Shown: positions 18,804 through 28,134 of the stretch, piece after piece
Numbering within the stretch: position 1 is the first letter of the stretch
Layout of the letters: each line of letters starts with the position of its first letter
NCBI GenBank assembly: GCA_025936115.1
Contig: JAICTZ010000014.1
Span: 62,001-126,000, forward strand
DNA from: Polyangiaceae bacterium
GTDB lineage: Bacteria > Myxococcota_A > Polyangia > Polyangiales > Polyangiaceae
DNA length: 64,000 nt
Direction of reading: 5' to 3'
Program-made: the position numbers and the translations under genes
The notes under the pieces: model-generated
The model's database searches: none
What the model was told of the DNA's origin: nothing
Seen by the model: only the letters and a program-made list of their open reading frames with translations

Positions 18804-21800
18804 TCACCTGATCACGATGCACTTGCCGCTGACGCAGATGAGCCCGGCCCCGCAGACGCCGCAGCTGTCGATTTTGTTGCCGCAGCCGTCGGCGGCTGAG
18901 CCGCACTCGATGCCTTGATCGCTGCACGACTGGGGCGGGCACGTCTGCGGCACGCACTTGCCCGCGACGCAGGCGTCGCCCGCGGGGCACGCCGGACATT
19001 GGATCTGCTTGCCGCACTCGTCGCCGGCTTGCCCGCACTCGATGCCCTGCTGCGCGCACGATTTCGGGCTGCACGAGCCCGAGCCGCACTTGCCGCCCGA
19101 GCAGGTCTGGCCGTCGGGGCAGGTACCGCACGCGATGACGCCCGTGCAGCCGTCACTCGCGAAGCCGCACTCCTGGTCTGCGGGGCACGAGTCTGCCGGC
19201 GTGCAACCGACGCTGCCGCAGTGGTTCGGCACCGCGGGTTCGCCGACGCCGCACATCTCCCCCTCGGGGCAGATCCCGCACGGGATCAGGCCGTTGCAGC
19301 CGTCCGGCGCGTAACCGCAGTCCTGACCTGCCGGACATTTCGTCGCGGGGACGCAGGCCTTGGGCGGAGGCACGCAGGAGCCGAGATCGAAGATCATGTA
19401 CTCGAGCAGCTTCTCCTGCGGGTTCATCGGGTCGAGGCAATAGCCGTCGGCGCAGCTGCTCGCGCAATCGGCGTTCGACTTGCACGCCGAGCCCCAGGGG
19501 CACACGCCGTTCGAGCAGGTACCCGTGCAGTTGGTATCGCTCGTGCACGCCTTGCCGCACTGTGCCGGAAAGGTCTTGCCGTGCTCGTTCGCGTCTTGCA
19601 CGTGGAAGTCGCTGAAGAGCACGCGTCCGCACTGCACCTCGGGCGGCGTGGCCGTCAAATCCTGGGTGAGGTTCACGGGCGTGTTGAACGTGAAGTGGAG
19701 CGGCACGTGCGTGCCGGTGTAGTCCGTGCCCGTGCAGGTGTTCGACTTGCAGGTGTTGGCCGAGCAGTTGCCGTAATTCTTGCCACCGCCCGTGCAGTCG
19801 CTGTTCTTCGTGCACGTCGTCTGCGGGTGCTTGTCGCAAACTTTGGCGGCGCAGTCGCTGTCGGAGCTGCAGCTCTGCGTGGTGTTCACGCTGCAGACCT
19901 TGGCCGTGCAATCGCTGTTCGACTTGCAGCTCGTACCTGCGACGGAGCAGAGCTTGGCGTTCGAGCCGTTGCGGTACAGCCACTGCTGGGTCTGACCGGC
20001 CACGGAGCTTACCAAATCGCTGTCGTGCCGGATGACGACCACGCCGACTTGGCCCGAGCCCGGCGTGGACGCGTTCACCGCTTCGAGCCAGCCCTGGAAG
20101 GCGTCACCCTTCGGGTTCGAGACTTTGTCGATGATGCCGACCGCCGTGTCGGCGCGATCATTTTCGTCAACGTGCCATTTGGCGACTTCGCTCCAGTTGT
20201 CGGCCATGCCGCTCGGTGCGCCCGGCGTCTCGTCGTTCTTGTAAAGCCAGGTGTAGCTGTAGTGCGTCGCGAACACGCGCCCGCCGCCGTCGGCATAGGC
20301 GCGTAGCGCCGCCTGATCCGACGCGGCCTGCTTGTAACCACTGCCCTGGCACGCAAGGATCGTCATGTCGTACTCGTTCACCACGGGCTCGCTGTTCGCG
20401 CCCGTCTGAAAGAGTCCGGACTGGCCCGGCGTGCTTCCGTCGATGATCTGTCCGGAATTGCTGCCGTCGGTCCCGTCGCCGAGATAGAACTGGACGCGGC
20501 CTGCGCCCGTGCCGACGTCACTCGCGCTCGCGCCGGGGTTCGTGAACTCGGACTTCGCGATACCCATCTTGCGCAGCACGCATTCGAGCGAATCGGCGTT
20601 GCCGGTCACCATCGCCATCAGCGGAATGTTGCCCTCCGCTTGAGTGCGCGGCATCCTGAGCTGCTTGTCGGGCACCGTGTTCACGGCGCAGGCATTATTG
20701 ACATCGATCTTGAACGAGCGCCGCCAGCGGCCGAGCTGGATCACGAGCGTGACACCCTTGTCCACCGGCACGTTATCGAGCTCGAAGCTGCCGTCGACGC
20801 CCGTGTAGGTGCCGGCCGGGGGATCGCTCGCGCCCGGGATCGAGACGAGGGGGCTGCCTGCCGCGGACGCGCCGCACACGTCGCACGTGAGGCCCTTCGG
20901 GAAGGACTTCAGCGCCGGGTCGGCGGGATCGTTCGCGACGTACACGAGCACGCGATAAAGTGGGTTGTTGCCCGCGGGATCGTAGACTTTACCCTTGAGC
21001 GAGGTGGTGGTGCCCTTCGGGCACGCGGGCACCTTGCTGCATTCACCGGTGCAGCCGCAGACACCGAGGACGGGATTGCCGCTGTCGTCGCTGCCGCCGC
21101 CGCAGGTCCAGCCGGGGGTGTCGCAGGTGGTGGGGCCGCAGTCGAGTAGGTGACCGCAGTTGTCCGCGGCTTGCCCGCAGGTAAAACCGCGCCCGGCGCA
21201 GGTCGTCTTCGGATCGACGACGCAGGTCGGGGTGTTGCAGACATTTTGGATGCAGCTCTGTCCTGCGACGGGGCATTTGGTCGAGCCGCAATCGAGATCG
21301 TTGCCGCAATTATCGGCGACGTGCCCGCACGTCGCGCCGCGACCCTCGCAGGTGGTTGCCGGATCCACGGTGCACGAGCCGCCCCCGTTGTTGTCGCCGC
21401 AACGGTTCGGTCCGCCGAAGCCGCAGGTCTGTCCCTTGTCGCACGAACCACAATCGACGACACCGCCGCACTTGGTATCCGTGGCAAACCCGCAATCCGC
21501 GTTCAGCTCCTCACAGCTGGACGGCGTGCAGTTGGCCGAGCCGCCGCTGCCTGCGTCGCCGCCCGATCCGAAAGTGCCCTTCCCGCACTGGCTCGGCGAC
21601 TGAGCGCCGCAGACTTCGCCGTCCGGGCAAGCACCACATTCGATGACACCACCGCACTTCGTATCCGTGACGAATCCGCATTCCGCGTCGAGCTCGGCGC
21701 AGGTCGCCGGGCAACTCGAGCCGTCAGTGCCGCCGTCGCCGATATGAACGACATTTCCGGTGCCGCCGCTCGCGCGGGTCCCGCCGCTGCCGCCCGAGGA

Positions 21801-21929
21801 AGTGCCGCCCGAGCCGCCGCGCTGCCCGAAGTTCTCCGGTTGACGCGTGACGGCGGCATCGCCGCAAGCGGCCGCGCCGAAGAGCGCGGTGCCGAGCATG
21901 AAGACGAGCGCCCCGAACCAGCTTCTCAT
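18804..21929 (-). CDS. Large Cys-rich repeat lipoprotein with ThuA-like central region
   Basis: Lipobox LFGAAAC anchors a 1041-residue envelope protein; the ATG at 21929 is chosen because it begins the signal peptide. After a short Gly/Ser linker there are repeated Cys-rich modules of the form C-x4-DAECGF-x4-CGG-x2-ECG-x-C, both near the N-terminus (at least four) and at the C-terminus (at least four). The middle has a carboxypeptidase-regulatory-like fold (GTYTGVDGSFELDNVPV). A ThuA/glutamine-amidotransferase-like stretch follows (DMTILACQGSGY, LRAYADGGGRVFATHYSYTWLY). There is also a run of C-x4-SDC-type short repeats. Proteins with these modules are sometimes mislabelled as tryptophan synthase alpha chain; nothing here supports that enzyme. 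The function is unknown, probably surface adhesion or binding. Confidence 0.75.
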   Translation of the reverse strand: MRSWFGALVFMLGTALFGAAACGDAAVTRQPENFGQRGGSGGTSSGGSGGTRASGGTGNVVHIGDGGTDGSSCPATCAELDAECGFVTDTKCGGVIECGACPDGEVCGAQSPSQCGKGTFGSGGDAGSGGSANCTPSSCEELNADCGFATDTKCGGVVDCGSCDKGQTCGFGGPNRCGDNNGGGSCTVDPATTCEGRGATCGHVADNCGNDLDCGSTKCPVAGQSCIQNVCNTPTCVVDPKTTCAGRGFTCGQAADNCGHLLDCGPTTCDTPGWTCGGGSDDSGNPVLGVCGCTGECSKVPACPKGTTTSLKGKVYDPAGNNPLYRVLVYVANDPADPALKSFPKGLTCDVCGASAAGSPLVSIPGASDPPAGTYTGVDGSFELDNVPVDKGVTLVIQLGRWRRSFKIDVNNACAVNTVPDKQLRMPRTQAEGNIPLMAMVTGNADSLECVLRKMGIAKSEFTNPGASASDVGTGAGRVQFYLGDGTDGSNSGQIIDGSTPGQSGLFQTGANSEPVVNEYDMTILACQGSGYKQAASDQAALRAYADGGGRVFATHYSYTWLYKNDETPGAPSGMADNWSEVAKWHVDENDRADTAVGIIDKVSNPKGDAFQGWLEAVNASTPGSGQVGVVVIRHDSDLVSSVAGQTQQWLYRNGSNAKLCSVAGTSCKSNSDCTAKVCSVNTTQSCSSDSDCAAKVCDKHPQTTCTKNSDCTGGGKNYGNCSANTCKSNTCTGTDYTGTHVPLHFTFNTPVNLTQDLTATPPEVQCGRVLFSDFHVQDANEHGKTFPAQCGKACTSDTNCTGTCSNGVCPWGSACKSNADCASSCADGYCLDPMNPQEKLLEYMIFDLGSCVPPPKACVPATKCPAGQDCGYAPDGCNGLIPCGICPEGEMCGVGEPAVPNHCGSVGCTPADSCPADQECGFASDGCTGVIACGTCPDGQTCSGGKCGSGSCSPKSCAQQGIECGQAGDECGKQIQCPACPAGDACVAGKCVPQTCPPQSCSDQGIECGSAADGCGNKIDSCGVCGAGLICVSGKCIVIR

Positions 21930-22348
21930 GTTGACCTGGGTGCGCGGCGAGAGCGCGCTCGGCTCATCAGAATGCACGCGGCGCGCGCAAAGCACAGCTC
22001 GAGTGTGTTCACGCGCGAGACGACGGCGCGATTGCTTCGTCACATTAGGTACGTGCGTCTGCGACACTCGCGCACGCGCGGTACGGGCGTATGATCGCTA
22101 GCGCATGCTGCGTTCGCGGCAGGTACCTACACCGACACCGCGCTTCGCTTCGACACGTCGCCCCGCGCGCCGCTCCGCTACGGCGAAGGCGGGTACAAGC
22201 AATCGGGCGCGACGGTGATGGACTGGTCGCATGCCGTGGCGCGCGGCAGCGTGTCGAAGCCCGGTTCGCAACCCCAGGTCGCCTGGTAGCCTGGCAGACG
22301 CGGGCGCATTGACGCAAGACGGCGCCGGAGCATCAATTCAAACTCTCC
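21930..22348. other. Intergenic region with an unexplained coding-like fragment
   Basis: This gap of about 420 bases separates two divergent genes and should contain both promoters. On the plus strand about 22098-22289 reads an open, protein-like stretch (FAAGTYTDTALRFDTSPRAP, then YGEGGYKQSGATVMDWSHAV) ending in TAG. It has no start codon and follows an in-frame TGA. I do not recognise the family; it may be the tail of a lost gene. Confidence 0.3.
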
Positions 22349-22942
22349 ATGCGAATCCTTCTACTGCGGCACGCCGCGACCGCCTGGACGGCAACCGGAC
22401 AGCACACGGGACGCACCGATCTCGAGCTCACGCCCGCGGGTGAAACGGAAGCGCGCGGCACGGCGGCGCTGTTCGCGGAGATCCTCGGCACGAACCAGCC
22501 GCTCGCGGCGACTTACGTGAGCCCTCGCCAGCGCGCGCGGAAGACGGTCGAGCTCGTGCTCGGACCCGAGGCAAACTTCACGATCGACCCCGCGCTTGCC
22601 GAGTTCGACTACGGCCACTTCGAGGGGCTGACGCCCGCGCAAATTCAGGCGCATACGCCGGGCTGGTCGCTGTGGGACCACGGCTGCCCAGGCGGTGAGC
22701 GCACGGACGAGGTGGCGGCGCGCATCGACGGATTCATCGAGCGCGTGCGCGTCAACCATGCCGAACAGACGATCTGCGCTGTCGCCCACGGACACCTCTT
22801 GCGTGGTCTCGCGGCGCGCTTGCTCGGCCTGCCGCTCCGCGAAGCCCGGATTTTCGCCGTCGGGACCTGCGCAATCGGCGATTTTTTCGAACGTGACGGA
22901 CGCTTTCAACTTGCCGCCTGGAACCGTCGAACCGTTCGCTGA
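22349..22942 (+). CDS. Histidine phosphatase (phosphoglycerate mutase-like) family protein
   Basis: The phospho-acceptor His8 is in LLLRHAATAW (RHA rather than the usual RHG). Further pocket motifs are YVSPRQRARKT, EFDYGHFEGLTP and the second His in VAHGHLLRGLAARLLG. The order and the 197-residue length match the RHG phosphatase branch of the superfamily, which includes cobalamin-phosphate and sugar-phosphate phosphatases. The substrate cannot be assigned. No neighbouring pathway gene is present, and it appears monocistronic. Confidence 0.88.
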   Translation: MRILLLRHAATAWTATGQHTGRTDLELTPAGETEARGTAALFAEILGTNQPLAATYVSPRQRARKTVELVLGPEANFTIDPALAEFDYGHFEGLTPAQIQAHTPGWSLWDHGCPGGERTDEVAARIDGFIERVRVNHAEQTICAVAHGHLLRGLAARLLGLPLREARIFAVGTCAIGDFFERDGRFQLAAWNRRTVR

Positions 22943-23016
22943 CCCGGTTCAACGCGTTCGCGGCCGTAACATTCCTGCCGATGACTGACGCCCGATCCGG
23001 CTCTCCGCGCCGGCTG

Positions 23017-24801
23017 TCAGGGCAGGGGCACGACGAACGTGGTGACGGAGAACGCCGGCACGGTCGCGACGAAGCTAAAGCCCTGCATCGCTTGGGCCGC
23101 GACGGTGACCAGATTTTCGCTGCGCGACGTGCGGTGGATCTCGACCTCGCCACCCACTGCCGCAAGCGTCGTGAGATCGAACGTGAATGCCCTGCTGGCG
23201 GAAGTATCGCCGTTGCGCACGACGATCGCGAGCGAATGACCATCCGCGCTCACGGCAGCCACCATGTCGCTGTTGTCGATGTCCACGAAAGTCGCGCCGG
23301 GACGGATGTAGCGGCTGAAGCCAGCATGCATGTAAAAGCGTTTGAGCGGATTGAAGGTCTGCTTCGAGTCGTTCAGGCTGATGCTCGCCCAATTCGTACT
23401 CGGATCACCCACTTGCCAATCCACCCAGGCTTCTGGCTGCAGGTCCCTGAGGTCGCTGATGATTCTTCCGGCCATGAACAGCGCCGCCTCGGTGTCGTCG
23501 GCGAGCGTTTGATTGAGGGGTCCGGACTCCGATTGCCAGAGACGCTTGCCCTTGCTCGTGGCGAGCGTTCGCAGATCCGTGCGCCGGCTACCTGAATAGG
23601 TGTGCACGTTCATCTGGCCCATCGCCGCGAGCGCCGTGGCGTCGAACGCGCGCAGGTTGTTGTAGCCGTCGTCGAGGCTGTTTTCGTCCGAGGCAGAGAC
23701 GGTGGTGTCGCTGAGCCCTTTGGCCGCAAGTTTTGCGCCGACCGCCTTGACGATCGTCTGCTGATTCGAGGGCGAGAAATGGCAACCTTCTTGTCCGCCG
23801 TTCGCCTTCCACCAGTCGGCGTTCGGTTCGTTGAGCGGCTCGACGGTGCGAAACGTGATGCCGAAGCTGTCCTGGTAGTGCTTGACGACCTCGGTGAGGT
23901 AGTCGGCGAATGCGTCGTAGGAATCGTCCTTGAGATTGTTCGAACCGTCGGTGTTGCCGGAGGCGCACCCGCTCTTCGTCATCCAGTAGGGGGGTGAGTT
24001 CGAGAATGCCTCGAGGATGATTCCCGTGCCGCGCTCGACGATGCGCTGCAGGACGGCGCGCTGATTGGCGTCGGCGTCCCACGCCCAGGTGCCCGCGGAC
24101 GGTTCGAAACCCGGCATGTCCTTGTACTGGTCCAGGTGGTGGTGCGCCGGGTCGTCACCACCGCCGATGTTGTAGCGGAAGACGTTGTAGCCGAGTCCGT
24201 TCGCCGGGTCGATCACGGCGTCCACGACGCCGTTGCGCCCATCGGCGTCCCAACCACCCACGTGGTTGGCCCACCAGCACAGGCTCGTGCCCCAGCCTTC
24301 GAAGGTTTGATGGTGGACGGACGCGTTGACTTTGACGAGCTTCGTTCCCGGTGCTGCCGTGACGACGGCGCGCGCTCCGCCGGAACTCTGCGTGTCGTTG
24401 CCGGCGGCTCCGCCGCTCGTGCCGCCTGCTCCGCCGGCATTCGGGCTACCGCTTGCGCCTGCGCGTCCGAGCGCACCAGCGCGGCCTCCGTTGCTGCGCC
24501 CGGCCGCACCGCTCGTCGCGCCGGCGCCACCGGAGCTCGGCCCCGTGGCTCCGCCGTTCGCGCCGCTGCTGAGTCCCGCGGAGCCGGCGGCACCGGCCAC
24601 TGTCGCGCCGCTTCCGCCGCGCGCGGTGCCAGCTGCGCCGCTCGCGGCCGCACTCGTTTGCCCAGCGGAACCGGCTCCGCCACCGACGCTCGGCGTTCCC
24701 GCGCGCGCCGCGCTCGGCGCCTGGCTACTACAGGATGCCCCCGGTAGCGCAAGCAACGAGCTTGCCAATGCGAAGAGGGCGCGAGTGCTCGGCATGCGCA
24801 T
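23017..24801 (-). CDS. GH30-family glycoside hydrolase lipoprotein
   Basis: Lipobox LPGASC leads to a linker of about 110 residues of Gly/Ala/Ser repeats and then a GH30-type (beta/alpha)8 plus beta-sandwich enzyme. Visible motifs are FEGWGTSLCWWA, NVFRYNIGGGDDP, AFSNSPPYWM, the acid/base Glu in VEPLNEPNADWW and the nucleophile Glu in LWQSESGP. The beta-sandwich follows (FYMHAGFSRYIRPGA, then SLAIVVRNGDTSASR). The GGDDP and WW features resemble the endo-beta-1,6-galactanase-type subfamily, but subfamily and substrate need a tree. It fits the surrounding set of exported carbohydrate-active enzymes. Confidence 0.87.
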   Translation of the reverse strand: MRMPSTRALFALASSLLALPGASCSSQAPSAARAGTPSVGGGAGSAGQTSAAASGAAGTARGGSGATVAGAAGSAGLSSGANGGATGPSSGGAGATSGAAGRSNGGRAGALGRAGASGSPNAGGAGGTSGGAAGNDTQSSGGARAVVTAAPGTKLVKVNASVHHQTFEGWGTSLCWWANHVGGWDADGRNGVVDAVIDPANGLGYNVFRYNIGGGDDPAHHHLDQYKDMPGFEPSAGTWAWDADANQRAVLQRIVERGTGIILEAFSNSPPYWMTKSGCASGNTDGSNNLKDDSYDAFADYLTEVVKHYQDSFGITFRTVEPLNEPNADWWKANGGQEGCHFSPSNQQTIVKAVGAKLAAKGLSDTTVSASDENSLDDGYNNLRAFDATALAAMGQMNVHTYSGSRRTDLRTLATSKGKRLWQSESGPLNQTLADDTEAALFMAGRIISDLRDLQPEAWVDWQVGDPSTNWASISLNDSKQTFNPLKRFYMHAGFSRYIRPGATFVDIDNSDMVAAVSADGHSLAIVVRNGDTSASRAFTFDLTTLAAVGGEVEIHRTSRSENLVTVAAQAMQGFSFVATVPAFSVTTFVVPLP

Positions 24802-24825
24802 CGTTCTCTAAGATAACACACACGC

Positions 24826-25704
24826 TCAAGCCATCGCGGGCGCCGGGTCCGCCCGTAGCGCCTCCACGAGCGCCGACACGAGAATGAGCGCACCCCCGGC
24901 GCACGCGCTCGCGTCGGGGAGTTTGCCGAGCAAGAGCGAGGAGGAGACGACCGCCGTCACGAGCTCCATCAGAATCAGCACCGATGAACGCCCGGCCGCC
25001 AGGTGATTGACGCCGAACAACGTGCCCGCCGTGGCGACCAGGATCCAAATCAGTCCAAAGGCCACCACCTCGACCCAGTCCTCTGCCGTTGCCGCTCGGG
25101 GGCGCGCTCCCCAACCGAGCAGAACCGTGAGCGCGCCCCAAGCCAAGCTGCCCACGAAGACGGCGCCGACCTTCGTCGATACCGCGACGGCTTGGGTCCG
25201 ACGGAACACGACGTTGTTCACCGCGAGCGAAAATCCCGACAAGATGGCCACGGCATCGACCCAGGAGGGAGGCGCGACGAAAATGCGCCGCCCGCCGAGC
25301 ACGAGAAACGCGCCGAGCAGCGCGCACCCCAGGCTAACGAGTCGTTTCCCGTCGATCGGCGCGTGGAGGAGGACGCGCGCCAGCACGACACCCCAGGCCG
25401 GCAAAAGATAGAAGAGTGCCATCACACGCGTGACCTCCCCGCTCATGATCGCCGTCGCGAACGCGAGATTGGCTAGCCCGCCGAAAATGGCGATGAGCGT
25501 GAGACTCGGCCAAGCGCTCAACCAGGTGCGCCTGCCCGCGACGAGAAACGGAATCGCGAGCACACCGACCGAACCGTGGGCGCTCAACGTGACGAGCGGT
25601 CCTTGAATACCGACGGCGCCGAAATGCTTGAGCGGCATCCAGGTAAGCCCCCACAGCACGGAGGAACTGAGCAGCACGACGGTGGGAAGAAAGCGGCGGG
25701 GCAC
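24826..25704 (-). CDS. EamA/DMT-superfamily transporter
   Basis: About ten hydrophobic helices arranged as two EamA repeats (PF00892). Repeat 1 begins LLSSSVLWGLTWMPLKHF and includes MALFYLLPAWGVVLARVLL; repeat 2 includes LIWILVATAGTLFGVNHLA and ELVTAVVSSSLLLGK. The family exports metabolites such as amino acids or takes up small solutes. Substrate is unknown, and neighbours (GH30 downstream, an NAD(P)-binding protein upstream) give no firm hint. At 292 residues it is the standard length. Confidence 0.88.
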   Translation of the reverse strand: MPRRFLPTVVLLSSSVLWGLTWMPLKHFGAVGIQGPLVTLSAHGSVGVLAIPFLVAGRRTWLSAWPSLTLIAIFGGLANLAFATAIMSGEVTRVMALFYLLPAWGVVLARVLLHAPIDGKRLVSLGCALLGAFLVLGGRRIFVAPPSWVDAVAILSGFSLAVNNVVFRRTQAVAVSTKVGAVFVGSLAWGALTVLLGWGARPRAATAEDWVEVVAFGLIWILVATAGTLFGVNHLAAGRSSVLILMELVTAVVSSSLLLGKLPDASACAGGALILVSALVEALRADPAPAMA

Positions 25705-25825
25705 GCGGAATCGGCCGGCACCTTACTGCGGCACGGGTTTCTTGGAACTGTAAAATCCCTCGAACGCGCGGGATCGCGCAGGCGGCGGTGTCGCCGGTAA
25801 TGTCACGCAGCGGACGTTCCGGAGC

Positions 25826-26473
25826 TCAGTGCATCGCGCGGTTCTCGAGGAACGACACTCCCGGTGGCGCCGCTTGCACGGCGCGGATCAGCGCGGCCGC
25901 GACGGCGCTCGCTCGCACGGGCCGCACCTTCGCCGGAACGAGCCCCGACATCGGCTCGAATAGCCGCCGGCTCCAAACCTCGCCGCTACGCGCGGGCTGA
26001 CCGAGCGCTTCACGGTCGCCGAGTAGGAGCGACGGGTGCGCGATGACGACGCTGTCGTAGCCGAGCTCGGATACTGCCGCCTCCATTTCCCCTTTCACGC
26101 GATTGTAGAAGATACGCGACTTCGCGTCTGCGCCGAGCGCCGACACCACCCCGAGCCGCCGCGCGCCTCCAGAGCGTGCAGCGCGCGCCACCGCCACGAC
26201 GTAGTCGTGATCGACGCGTCGAAATGCCTCTTGCGAACCGGCGACTTTGATCGTCGTGCCGAGCGCGATGTACACGTCGTCCGCCGCGGGCAGCGCCGGC
26301 AAAGCATCGAAGCTTACGACATGCAGCACGAATTTGGGCACGGACGTCAACTCGGACACCTCGCGACGCACCAAGACGTGAACCGCGTCGTACTCGGCGT
26401 TCAGCGCGAGCCCTGCGGCGAGCTCTCGCCCCACGAGACCCGTCGCACCTGCCAAGAGCGCCCGCGTGTTCAT
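25826..26473 (-). CDS. NAD(P)H-binding atypical SDR (HTATIP2-like)
   Basis: Rossmann N-terminus ALLAGATGLVGRELA, a strand with HVLVRR, and the turn VYIALGTTIKVAGSQEAFRRVD typical of the HTATIP2/YbjT-like atypical SDR group. SALGADAKSRIFYNRVKGEME carries the Ser and YxxxK-like region, and ERP-like HPSLLLGDRE is also seen. Members are usually NADPH-dependent oxidoreductases or redox-sensing proteins without a defined substrate. It is complete at 215 residues and single-domain. Confidence 0.85.
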   Translation of the reverse strand: MNTRALLAGATGLVGRELAAGLALNAEYDAVHVLVRREVSELTSVPKFVLHVVSFDALPALPAADDVYIALGTTIKVAGSQEAFRRVDHDYVVAVARAARSGGARRLGVVSALGADAKSRIFYNRVKGEMEAAVSELGYDSVVIAHPSLLLGDREALGQPARSGEVWSRRLFEPMSGLVPAKVRPVRASAVAAALIRAVQAAPPGVSFLENRAMH

Positions 26474-26646
26474 ATCGGGACGATACGCGAGTGCGCGAGC
26501 GGGAGCACGGGCTCGTTCGCAGCGGGCGTGAAGTCACGCGCCGGCGCTCGCCGCCGCACCGATGACGCACAGCGACCCTACCGGTGCCTTCGCCGGGATT
26601 GGCTCGCTGTACGTCACCGTGCGGGGCGCGATGAATCCGCGAACCG

Positions 26647-28134
26647 TCAGCGTCGCGTGCGACGGCGACGGGCGAAGAGTCCGAGCCCGAGCGCCAAGAG
26701 GCCCGCGAGGTGTCCCTGCGCGGAGCGCGCAGACACATTGCAGCCACCCGAGTCCGGTGGTTCCGAGCTGCTGCCCGCTGAGCCGCCGTTCCTGGTGCCG
26801 CCGCTGCTCGCAGGGCCTCCGCCCGTCGTCGTGGCGCCGCCCGTCGCGCCCGTCGCAGTGCCACCGGTGGTTGACGTCGTGCCACCGGTCGCCGAGGTCG
26901 TGCCACCCGTCGCGGACGTCGTGCCGCCCGTCGCCGACGTGATTCCGCCGGTGCCGCCCGCTGCGGCGGCCTGACCGCCGGCCGACGTGCTCGTGCCGCC
27001 GGTGCCTGACGGAGCACCGCCGCTCGCGCGGCCACCCGTGCTCGTGCCTCCGGTTGCGCTCGCGCCGCCGCTGCTGCTGGTCGTCCCGCCGGTGCTGACG
27101 GCGCCGCCGCTGCTGCTCGCGCCGCCCGTGCCGGAACGACCGCCGCTACCAGGTCGACCGGCCATGGCAGGTGCACCGGCATTGGGCGCGCCGCCCGTGC
27201 TGCTCGCGCCGCCCGTGCCCGACATGCCGCCGCTGCCGCTCGACGCGAGGCCGCAAGCTCCCGTGGCTTTGTCGAGGCCGAGGAAGCTCACGACGTTGCC
27301 ATAGAGCGGCGGCTGGACCGTCTCGAGATCGTGCTTTTGGCTCGACGGGCCGAGATTGGTCTCGAGCCGTACGTTGCCGGCGGAGTCCTTGTACACGGTC
27401 CGCGTCCAACCGCTCGGCGCGCCGGTTCCAGCCGTGCCGGCGCTCAGATTGCCGAGGTTCTGAAACTGCGCGGCGACTGCGGGCAACCAGCCGTCGAAGT
27501 TGTATTCGTCGCCGCCGCCGACCCACTGCTGCGAGCACGGGTAGGTGCCGCTCCACGCGAACGCTTTGCGTGCAATGTCACCCCAATACTTCCCGTCGGT
27601 GCTCGGTGGATTCGTGCTGCACTTGGTACACGTAGTATCGCCAGCTGGCCACCCGCCTGCAGGAAAACCCGGCATCGCCGAGCCACCGGCAAACACGTCC
27701 GGATAAATCGCGAGCAGCGTATTCGTCATGCACCCGCCCGACGACATTCCGGCCGCAAAAACGCGACTTTTGTCCGCGCCCTTGTTCGTGAGCAGGTAGT
27801 TGACCATCGTGACGATCGCGGCTCGATCGCCGTCGCGCGACGCGCTCGAGTCGAAGCACTGCTTCCCGGCGTCGGGAGCGATCAGGTAAAAACCATTCTT
27901 GTCGGCATACGAGTCGAACCAGCCGTGCACGGTGGACGAGTGTCCCGTGCACATGTGAATCACGACGAGAATTGCGGGCGGCGACGCCGGCGTGGTCGGT
28001 GTGTAGAGATCGCCTTTGAGTGTCGAGCCGAAGGGAGCGCTGTTTTGCCAGCTGCCGGCCTGAGCCGCTCCCGCTAAAAGTAAGCCTGCATTGAGGGTAA
28101 AGAAGGCCGCAACATGTTTTCGAAATCGAATCAT
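26647..28134 (-). CDS. Exported CE1/PHB-depolymerase-like esterase with MYXO-CTERM-like tail
   Basis: A cleavable signal peptide (ending AGAAQAGS) precedes an alpha/beta hydrolase of the LpqC/feruloyl or acetylxylan esterase group. Visible are LVVIHMCTGHSSTVHGWFDS, FYLIAPDAG, the Ser in AAGMSSGGCM, and late motifs QQWVGGGDEYN and YGNVVSFLG. A Gly/Ser/Thr-rich linker of about 150 residues follows. The extreme C-terminus has a Cys-containing segment, a hydrophobic helix (LAGLLALGLGLF) and an Arg cluster, the pattern of MYXO-CTERM surface-sorting signals. The ATG at 28134 is chosen because it begins the signal peptide. It probably removes ester groups from plant polysaccharide, complementing the nearby lyase and glycosidases. 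Confidence 0.82.
   Translation of the reverse strand: MIRFRKHVAAFFTLNAGLLLAGAAQAGSWQNSAPFGSTLKGDLYTPTTPASPPAILVVIHMCTGHSSTVHGWFDSYADKNGFYLIAPDAGKQCFDSSASRDGDRAAIVTMVNYLLTNKGADKSRVFAAGMSSGGCMTNTLLAIYPDVFAGGSAMPGFPAGGWPAGDTTCTKCSTNPPSTDGKYWGDIARKAFAWSGTYPCSQQWVGGGDEYNFDGWLPAVAAQFQNLGNLSAGTAGTGAPSGWTRTVYKDSAGNVRLETNLGPSSQKHDLETVQPPLYGNVVSFLGLDKATGACGLASSGSGGMSGTGGASSTGGAPNAGAPAMAGRPGSGGRSGTGGASSSGGAVSTGGTTSSSGGASATGGTSTGGRASGGAPSGTGGTSTSAGGQAAAAGGTGGITSATGGTTSATGGTTSATGGTTSTTGGTATGATGGATTTGGGPASSGGTRNGGSAGSSSEPPDSGGCNVSARSAQGHLAGLLALGLGLFARRRRTRR

Noticed and set aside
18804..21929. Tryptophan synthase-like label often attached to proteins with these Cys modules
   Set aside because: No TrpA barrel motifs are present; the label comes from propagated annotation.
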